DNA from: Letharia columbiana
Taxonomy: Eukaryota; Ascomycota; Lecanoromycetes; Lecanorales; Parmeliaceae
Assembly (NCBI RefSeq): GCF_014066305.1
Contig: NW_023501041.1
Span: 1,054,001-1,118,000, forward strand
Direction of reading: 5' to 3'
Length of the DNA: 64,000 nt
Part shown: piece by piece, positions 56,690 to 64,000 of the stretch
How positions within the stretch are numbered: position 1 is the first letter of the stretch
Layout of the letters: the number at the start of each line of letters is the position of its first letter
Translations under genes and position numbers: made by a program
The notes under the pieces: generated by a model
The model's input: only the letters and a program-made list of their open reading frames with translations
The model's database searches: none
What the model was told of the DNA's origin: nothing

Positions 56690-59204
56690 CTAACACCATG
56701 TGAACACAGGGTTCTTGCTTTTTACCGTTTCCAGCCTTTCCACAATTACTTTTCGCTGATTTCCTTCCATACCCTCGGCAGCCGAGTAGCCTAGATCTCC
56801 TTCCAGATCGTCACTATCGCCCAGAAAGCCTCCACCATGTCGGGTCGAGAAAGAGTAGCGCCGCCTTTGGCTGCTCGTGCTTGCATTCTTACCGTGCCCT
56901 TCTAAGCTGAGTCGAGTCTTCGATCTTGTGGCACTTGGTCTGGTGTTGTTTGCGTGGACCATTTTGGCCTCGTCTAACTCGGCTTGGTGGTCTACCAATG
57001 GCCCCTGGACAGTCACTGGACTCTCGGTCCCATTAGGGAACTGGCCCAGGTCCGATGTGCTGTTATTTCGTGAAAGATCGAAGCGATTTGGATTGGGTAG
57101 ATCAGTTGTGGGTGACGACAGGCCAAGAAGATCGTGTTGTGGTTGTGGTGCAGAGGCGTTGGCAGCGCTTATGTCCATTTCCTCTTCTTCGATACTTTTC
57201 CGCACATCGTTATCTCTCCGCCTCCGCATCTCAGCGGAAGGTACTCGCATAGGAATCGCAACAGGGATATCAACAAGGTCATCCCACACGCACACACGCG
57301 TGCGCCGAGTCAACTCGAGCGGGCCATGATCTGATGTTTTCAGCGTCTCAACCACGTTCCATGCTTGCCCTTTCATTACGGCTATCTGCCTGGCAAACAT
57401 TTTTTCCTTGAAGTCGGAGTCCTGGCTAAATACTCGACGGAGAGCTAGTTGTGTATCGCTCCACCATTTCGTAGAGGTGAGCAAAGGAAGGAAGTGATCT
57501 CGAGTCTTTTGTGAAAATGGTTGGCCAATCAGAGAAACAGGGAGGAAGAGCCAGCCGAATGGGAAGCTTCGCCACTGGGAAGCGATTAGCGTAAGCTCGC
57601 ACTGCATTTGGAGATTGGCTTACAGCATCTGGGTGCTTCCATGGCCACGACAAACTATTGTCGATGGCCCCAATCGAAATGGCGGCACCTTTTTCTGAAT
57701 CGAGATTCGAAGGTGTGTCTGATCTGCTCGCAGTTGACATAGCCTCTTGACGCTTGTAAGGGGATGTACTGGGCTTTATGTTTCCTTCGCTGTTGGTTTT
57801 GATCATGGGAACAGGCCGCTCACCAGAACGGCCGCTCATTTGCGACGGGTCCGCAACAATAGAGACCTCTTGATTCGCAGCATCTACCCTAATCATCCAA
57901 TTGTCCAAGCCTCGGTCTGTGTTTCTCATAATATAGTCTAGGATCACAAGCTTCTCCAGCTCTTCTCGGAAAGCCTGCTTGAGTGGGTCCGTCCATGAAA
58001 ATCCCCTATCCTGACCTTGGGGTTCTTCATTGCCGTTCATGGACCGAACGTCGCTGCGAATCTCTTCATCATCCTCTAACGGAGCGCTACTAGGCCTGCA
58101 TGTCTCTGTCCAAGGCTTCTTTCTCCATCTTGGCGCATCGTCCGGCCGGAAGCCTGAATTGACTTGATCTGGCCATGGGTGATCCCGCAAGAATAAATTT
58201 GCGTCTTTGAATCCCTTGAGAAAGACCTGGAAGCTTCCAACCTTTGCAGGTAAAGGTTTCCGTTTTCGGTAGTATGCAGACTTGTCCCAGAAATCGTAAT
58301 GGAATGATTTAGATGAAAGGTACACGATATCCGTATAGGGCACCAAATTCGTCCGTAGCCTACTGTCCAATACGTACGCAGCTGCCTCGGATACGTAGGA
58401 AAGATTAGGTATAAGACATGCTCTGCCAAAAAAGCAAGGAAACAGATTTCGATGTAGCCACTTGGTCCACTTGGGATTTCTCGACGCGTATGGCTCCTCG
58501 TCTTTTGGTTTGAATACTCCGACAACTTTTCCGTCGCTGTTTTGGGCGAAGTAGCTCCCTGAACTACCTTGCGAAATCATTTTTGGATGTACACCAAGCT
58601 CGATGGCGACTTTAACGCTCTCCACAACATCGTCGAATCCCATTTTTGTCATCCTGTCTCCTTGGGTTTCGCTAACATCTGACGCAAGAGTTTCTACACT
58701 TGCTGGGCGTAACCCTTCCGGAGCCTGGAATACCGAGTGTTTAATCTCCAACTGTTCCTCTTCTTGCGTCTTCCCTTTCACCTTGCTGATCTTGAACTTT
58801 GACGCTATTTCTTCCGCCCATCTCTCCAATCTAGCATTTATTGCTTTAATGTCCACACCCGACGAATTCCTTCGCAACCGCCGTCTACCGGTATTCAGCC
58901 GTCTCTGGTGTCTGGTAGAGCTCTCATTGAGGTCCGCTTGCATTGGTCCATGGGGTTGTGGCTGAATGGGGGCATAGCGAGGTGCTGAGAGGGTGGATAT
59001 CGTTCGAGGGACACGGAAGGCGTCATCTTCTTCAGAATCATCCAGATAAGCATTCTCATCATCTGCTTGAGCTATCCGGGCATAGCCCGAAGTTGGAGGT
59101 CTGTGTCGAGGCATGCTGTCGTTAAAGGAGAATGTGTCCCTCAGCGGACTTGGCGAGCTTGGATCTGGAGATGCGGCTGCCAGCCGGGAAGAGCCGTCCA
59201 TCAT
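56690..59204 (-). CDS. LSB6: Type II phosphatidylinositol 4-kinase (Lsb6)
   Basis: Exons 59204-57624 and 57574-56690 give 821 aa. The N-terminal 190 residues are disordered. The kinase domain opens with the P-loop equivalent MISQGSSGSYFAQN, KVVGVFKPKDEEPYASRNPKW, then SEAAAYVLDSRL. The catalytic loop is YIMRNTDRGLDNWMIR and the activation Asp lies in VSIVADPS. After the intron, WRSFPFGWLFLPVSL and PFSQKTRDHFLPLLTS complete the domain. The tail of about 230 residues is Ser/Pro/Arg-rich. The enzyme makes PI4P on Golgi, endosome and plasma membrane. The palmitoylation motif of animal PI4KII (CCPCC) is reduced here to FPCFF near residue 257. Confidence 0.94.
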
Positions 59205-59666
59205 CTTATCTACCGTACCTGATTGCCAGGCTTTGACCCTTGGTTTTTCCTCATAGCTTCAATTTGTATTGTCCATGATTTTGAATTGTCCAAAAAATGC
59301 GAGATGTGATTACAAGAAGCAACGCACTTGACACTAATGTATGCTGTCACAGTTTCTGGCGAAGCCACGAACCCCACTTTCTTTCACAATTGCTCCCACC
59401 TTCTATATCTTCACATCGTGTCGAGGCTATTATAAGTGCTGCTACACAACAAGGAGACCTATTGTTGATACATGTACAATCCTACGTGGATGCTGGCCTT
59501 GCAAATACCAGAAGCCATCGCACAACTCCATCGCCATCAGAAGGCCGATCATCTTGGGTCGATATGCTTTTCAGCCTGCACCAAGCAAGTCCCTTCACCT
59601 TTACTACTCCAGCCGCCACTCGTGGGACGCCACGCTATGTCCGAACATGAACGTCAGATTGCCCCC
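59205..59666. promoter_or_regulatory. LSB6 upstream region and SPC24 3' flank
   Basis: 462 bp. Overlapping plus-strand frames of 74 to 117 codons here are Ser/His-rich and are not convincing. No promoter element is named. Confidence 0.35.
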
Positions 59667-60438
59667 CTAGCGCATTGTCTGCCAAAAATAATTTGAGTAA
59701 AAGAATTTAGAGAATTTTGGGTCGACGTTGATAACATGGACGTCGCCTTTCTGGTGGTTTCGGATTACGGCTTTGTTGTAGTTGCCTGTACTATCGGCTT
59801 CCACATCAATACCAAGGGATCGATACACCTTTAGCTTTAGTCTGCGAATGCAGTAATTAGCAATGACGCGAATATTATCAGTAAAAATCAGGGACGCTCA
59901 CATTGTAGGGTCATCCATCTCTCTCTTCGCCCTCGCCATGTTGTCTCCTTCTACCCCTTCGACCTCCAAGTCATGTAATCGGCTCTTCAGACCTTCCCCC
60001 TCCTGCTCTAGCCTCTCTCCCTCAATTTCGAGGTCTGAGGCTGCTTTAGCAGCACGGAATTTCTGTGTATCGAGCTCGACTATTTGGGACGCATGATCTG
60101 TACTGCTTTGCGAGGAGACAGTCTCGCTGTGTTGCTGTGACATAGTCGCAAAGTTGCGTGATAACTCTGGGTAATCGATAAGCATTGGGACATCTGCGAA
60201 GATCAAGGAGAGCATAAATACTCTTCAAGGCGCTCTCGGCTTCCCGTATGCGTAGATCACGAGCTTGCTGGAGGGTTGAGAGAGATTCATTGATGCGGCC
60301 GATGGCGATCTTGTCTGTGTCGATATGAAAATTGGCCATGGTGCTTTGCACAAGCTTCAAACAGATTAGCATAGTGATTGCTCGGAGTTCACTTCAACGG
60401 AGAGCTCTTACCATGGCTGGGTCCTCGTCGAATAACAT
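59667..60438 (-). CDS. SPC24: Kinetochore protein Spc24 (Ndc80 complex)
   Basis: Exons 60438-60412, 60354-60222, 60166-59902 and 59841-59667 give 199 aa. The start is MLFDEDPAM, then after intron 1 [22 protein letters not shown] long coiled coil runs about residues 30-135 ([38 protein letters not shown]). The globular RWD-type head follows: [39 protein letters not shown], ending FYSNYFW. Spc24 pairs with Spc25 and anchors the Ndc80 complex to the inner kinetochore. The first exon is only nine codons. Four introns-to-exon borders are standard, 55 to 60 nt. Divergent with FIS1 at 399 bp. Confidence 0.93.
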
Positions 60439-60837
60439 CTTGGAAGCAGACCGTGGTTACTGTTGTCACTCGATGGACAAGCTTAACCTAGAATCATCAA
60501 CGTACCCGTCGTTCCTAGGATAGTGATGTTGGTTTCGAGTGGTGTTTGCTTTGAATGGCTTGGATCGGCAGTGAAGTTTTGTGGTTTTGTGAGAAAGTAA
60601 ACAATGAAGATGATCGACCACAACTGGCCCGCCGGCAGCTAGCAGAGCTAGCGTCCAACGCCACACGAATGACGCGGAGCCAAGCCTCACCAAGCCAAGC
60701 CAAGCACGAGCACGCGCACGACCAAGAGTCTCTACATTTAAGCACTGTTGTCGCCTACCGTACTTTCACTTTTACTTGTCTCTCTTTCCGTCTAGGTCCC
60801 ATTGTTTATTCATCGACATTGGTCTACAAAAGTTGGA
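60439..60837. promoter_or_regulatory. Shared upstream region of SPC24 and FIS1
   Basis: 399-bp divergent region. It contains a CAAGCCAAGCCAAGCA-type short tandem (about 60683-60705). Function unknown. Confidence 0.35.
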
Positions 60838-61507
60838 ATGTCTCATTTGCCATGTAAGCTTCTTTCGTTCTTCTGGGCTTGGTGGGCCCAATCTTAGCAT
60901 AATTGAGCTTCCTGGAACCAATACTAGCTAACATGGCACGACATGTACCAGATGCAGCAGATGCTGATAGGTAGGACACCCGTTCAAAAAGTACTTCCGG
61001 TATCAGCACACTCACTGTGAGGCTACGTAGTCCCCTGAAACCCTCCGAGCTCAAAGTACTGCGAGATCAATACGAGAAAGAGGGAGACTACGTCGGCGTG
61101 CAGACCAAATTTAACTATGCATGGGTGGGTCACAACCAGTAATAGTATTTCGAAATCTCTTGCTCATTCTATCCCAGGGCCTGATCAAATCCTCGGCACG
61201 CGGTGAGCAACAAGAAGGCGTTCGCCTGCTGTCGGAGATATTTCGAAACGCACCGGAGCGGAGGCGGGAATGCTTGTACTATCTGGCTCTCGGAAACTAC
61301 AAGCTGGGAAACTACGCAGAGGCTCGCAGATATAATGATCTACTTCTCGACCACGAGCCATCGAATCTGCAGGCAGGGAGTTTGCGGGGCCTCATTGATG
61401 ATAAGGTCGCCAAGGAAGGTCTGCTGGGAGTAGCAATACTCAGTGGTGTGGCCATTGCAGCGGCCGGGGTGGGTGCTATGATATTCAAAGGAGCAAGGAG
61501 GAGGTAG
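60838..61507 (+). CDS. FIS1: Mitochondrial fission 1 protein Fis1
   Basis: Exons 60838-60853, 60952-60970, 61031-61124 and 61178-61507 give 152 aa. The joined start reads [20 protein letters not shown], the usual Fis1 N-terminal arm, followed by [10 protein letters not shown] and [17 protein letters not shown]. Two TPR-like helical repeats are visible ([20 protein letters not shown]). A C-terminal anchor ([20 protein letters not shown]) with a basic KGARRR end targets the outer mitochondrial and peroxisomal membranes. Fis1 recruits the dynamin Dnm1 through Mdv1. Exon 1 is 16 nt and exon 2 only 19 nt. Confidence 0.95.
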
Positions 61508-62482
61508 AGGGTGTTGTTTCAGGTACAGGTTCATGTGGCTGCGATTCGATCAATCGAGTAGTGTCTGTGTGTCTTTAGACGTAGCTGGAACAAGGGAGCT
61601 CATGAGATTCGTCAATCGAGGCGGACTTGCAAGAGTACCGTAATGGTTGGTGGCTGTGGTTGACCGGGTTGGTGTGGCAAGAAGAATCATGGTGCATGAT
61701 GTTCGGTATGGGAAAATGGTAGAAAGGCGAAGAAGCGAAAAAGGCCAAACAATATGACACGGGTTCTGATTGCTGCCCGCCCGCCTGAAAGACTGATGGC
61801 CAATTCTCTTACCATTTACATATGAATTTACTCTACACCACCAGGGCACCTGGTACCAACTTTTTCTCGACTTCTGACATTTCGTTGCCTATTATCGTTT
61901 ATGTTTCCTTGTACACAAAGTAACAGCGAGGTATTTGACAAAGGGTGAAAGGGTGAAAGGGTGCTGGTGTCAGTGTCAGCATCAGTGTCAGTTGCCTTGG
62001 CTCGCTTGGCTCAAGGCTGGAACCGGAAACGGAGAAGGGAGAATGGGAGGGATGATCACTTCCTTCCAACCAAACCACTCTATCTGACATTCATTACTCC
62101 ACTCTAACTGCTTACTCTGACATCAATATCCATTTCATCTTGAACAACTCTTTATCAACCAACATATCTTATCATTCACATATACCCCCCCCCCCCCCCC
62201 CTCCCCCCGGCCTGTGTCTGGACACTCCAGAGTTTCAGTCGTTCACTTCTCTGTCTCACGGGAACCCCACTGCGCCTCAAACCTGACTACTACAAGTCTA
62301 CAACCACTCCGATACGCCACACCACACCACATGATTCACTGCCTTATCCAGGCACTTGCTTGACGCCTTCACCTTCATTCAATCCGCAGCAACTTGCCAC
62401 ACCAACCTGAAGAAGAGCTTCTTTGACACAATCTAACAACCGCTGCGTGGAGAGGAGAAAGCCCAATCTGTCAAGACATAAT
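61508..62482. other. Intergenic region with a 17-base C tract
   Basis: 975 bp before the RING-H2 gene. It contains a CACCC/GTGTCA-rich stretch near 61960-61995 and a run of 17 C residues at 62185-62201, followed by T and six more C. No gene is seen. Confidence 0.45.
62185..62208. repeat. Poly-C tract in the RING-H2 gene leader
   Basis: Seventeen consecutive C residues, one T, then six C, about 275 bp upstream of the start codon. Homopolymers of this length are prone to sequencing and replication slippage. Confidence 0.85.
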
Positions 62483-64000
62483 ATGGCCGACCAAGGCGAA
62501 CAGCAGCGAGAACTCGTCTTCTGCCACGCCTGTCAAAATGAATGGCTGCGGGATCAGCATGGTCTGCAGTGCCCAGAATGCCATTCCGACGTTGTTGAGA
62601 TTGTGAGTCTTCCCAGTGTTGAGCTGGTTTACCTTGCTGTCAAAGGCTGCGATACCATTCGCAAGACCTTTCAAATCCTGACCCTTCCTGTCGACAGATC
62701 GACGAGCGTCACGATCCACGCGACAATCATGTCGATATGAGCGATGATGACGATGATGACGACGAGGCCACCTTAACCAGCAATGACAGCCTACCCCACC
62801 ATACTTTACATCATCACAATCCCTGGCAAGCAGAAGCGCCAGATCCCGATGAGCCAGATATCGAGCATGTCGAATGGAATCCTGCTCCGGGCGTGCACTT
62901 CGCTCGCACTTCCTATCGATCGTCTTCCCCTATGGGTCGAGGTCAAGCCAATGATCCCTTCGCGCCCCTCTTTCAAAGCATTTCCACCATATTTGAAGGC
63001 GCTGCAAACGCAAATGCAAATGCCCAGGGCCGAACGCAAGCGAGGAACATCCGGGCCATACAGCATCCAACTCATATTCACCGCCCAGAATTCGCATCTC
63101 AGAACCCCTTTCCTAACCACCAGCATCACCACATTCACCATCATCATAGCCCATGGACTCCCGGCTCCGGTCCGTCGGGCGGCCGACAGGCCTTCACAGC
63201 AACCGGCCGAATATGGCCTCAGAACGGTCCCAATGCACCTCCGAACGACCGAAACATAAACAATCTCCACAGGTCAGTAAATATGTATTATTTGGTACTT
63301 GTCCATTACTAAACACCCATAGCGTGCTTGCCACAATGCTACAATCGGTGCAAGCTAGCATGGTCGATCCTCATGGAGATCGTGGCCAGCACGCTGGTAT
63401 GCCCAACCTCAACACATTCATCACACAAATGCTCGGCGGCGTATCTGGAGACGCCGTTTACAGCGAAGAAGCCCTCGACCGCATAATTACGCAGATGATG
63501 GATCAAAACCATCAAGGCAGCGCTCCGGGTCCAGCTTCGGCGGCAGCTATAGCTGCGCTACCCAAAAAGCCAGCAGACAAGACTATGATGGGGTCAGACG
63601 GAAAAGCGGAATGCTCAGTGTGTATGGACGCCGTAGACGTTGGAGACGAAGTTACTGTTCTGCCGTGCAATCATTGGTTCCACGGAGACTGCGTGGGCGC
63701 TTGGCTTAAAGAGCACGACACTTGTCCCCACTGTCGAGCGGGCATCATGCCAAAGGAAGGCGGAGCCGACGCTCCACGGTCTCCAAGCCAGGCGCCACGG
63801 TATACCCAGAATCCGTTCCCGGATAATAATTCGCCCAGTTCGGGTCCCTCCCCGAGCCAGAACGGCATCAATCAGCGACCCCCCATGCCAGGCGCTTTCA
63901 CCCAGCCAGGCATGAATCTGCCATATGTCCTCGGGGGTTTTCAGCGGTATTCTGAACCACAAGCATTTGTTCAGCCACGAGGACAACTTTCGCCACAGCC
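62483..64000 (+). CDS. RING-H2 ubiquitin ligase (RNF115/126 or San1-like), 3' end off window
   Basis: Exons 62483-62602, 62698-63272 and 63323 to beyond 64000, at least 457 aa. The N-terminal zinc ribbon is CHACQNEWLRD then CPECHSD. An acidic run (DDDDDDDEATL) and a low-complexity His/Asn/Pro middle follow. The RING-H2 domain lies near residues 325-367, with CSVCMDAVDVGDEVTVLPCNHWFHGDCVGAW quoted in part (CSVCMD, PCNHWFHGDC) and CPHC completing it. A Ser/Pro/Gln-rich tail is still open at the window edge. An N-terminal zinc ribbon plus distal RING-H2 is the RNF115/126 layout; yeast San1, a nuclear quality-control ligase, is similar. Substrates are unknown. Confidence 0.87.

Noticed and set aside
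59297..59696. Three overlapping plus-strand frames near LSB6 and SPC24
   Set aside because: Ser/His/Pro-rich shadows of a promoter and a 3' flank, overlapping the SPC24 3' end, with no conserved feature.
63640..63915. Plus-strand 91-codon frame inside the RING-H2 gene
   Set aside because: It is out of frame with the RING-H2 domain, which is unambiguous in the frame continuing from exon 2.
1..64000. tRNA, rRNA, CRISPR or secondary-metabolite cluster
   Set aside because: No T-arm or box B sequence in a cloverleaf context, no regularly spaced repeats, and no backbone enzyme was found on reading both strands.
12418..64000. A novel multi-gene system formed by neighbouring genes
   Set aside because: Neighbours are unrelated housekeeping genes in mixed orientation. 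Shared mitochondrial or repair themes are what chance gives in a gene-dense window.

Overview
This is nuclear DNA of a filamentous ascomycete (Pezizomycotina). Genes are split by 43 to 170 base spliceosomal introns with GT...CTNAC...AG signals. The families present include fungus-specific forms (Mch1, Rrg7, an AreB/Asd4-type GATA factor, a UvsD-type ATRIP), and the left end is an AT-rich block with the CpA-to-TpA signature of repeat-induced point mutation (RIP). I cannot settle the class; Dothideomycetes or Leotiomycetes both fit. No bacterial, plasmid, CRISPR or secondary-metabolite cluster features were seen.

Layout. Bases 1 to about 8,400 are a transposon graveyard. A RIP-mutated Ty3/gypsy chromovirus pol gene (reverse transcriptase, RNase H, integrase, chromodomain, all on the plus strand) can still be read through its stop codons. 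Unresolved AT-rich DNA follows, then a 26-bp inverted repeat, a 5'-truncated LINE fragment with an RNase H domain, and a non-mutated island between two imperfect direct repeats. Bases 8,400 to 11,600 have normal composition but no gene I can defend. From 11.6 kb to the right edge the window is ordinary gene-dense euchromatin with 23 recognisable protein genes. Several pairs are divergent and share intergenic regions of about 0.3 to 0.6 kb.

Genes in order: LSM4 (-), a signal-peptide/one-TM orphan (+), RRG7 (+), MCH1 transporter (-), TMS1/Serinc (+), AreB-type GATA factor (-), PMS1 (+), a multi-TM orphan (-), ARH1 adrenodoxin reductase (+), L-2-hydroxyglutarate dehydrogenase (+), Cic1/Utp30-type L1-domain ribosome biogenesis protein (+), PPT1 (-), CTK2 cyclin (+), CDP-diacylglycerol synthase (-), UvsD/ATRIP (+), MED21 (-), a cPLA2-type phospholipase (-), EXO70 (+), a Rad5/Rad16/HLTF-like SNF2-RING protein (-), type II PI 4-kinase LSB6 (-), SPC24 (-), FIS1 (+) and a RING-H2 ubiquitin ligase running off the right edge (+).

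These are housekeeping genes and not one pathway. Loose themes are mitochondria (RRG7, ARH1, L2HGDH, FIS1), genome maintenance (PMS1, UvsD, SNF2-RING), phospholipid metabolism and trafficking (CDP-DAG synthase, cPLA2, PI4K, EXO70, TMS1) and transcription/RNA (LSM4, MED21, CTK2, AreB). I found no convincing previously undescribed system. The most useful oddities are the readable RIP-killed elements and the non-RIPed island, two introns without a standard donor (L2HGDH and cPLA2), a GATA-factor N-terminus with no ATG, tiny exons in LSM4 and FIS1, and a recurring GGTACC-centred intergenic motif.
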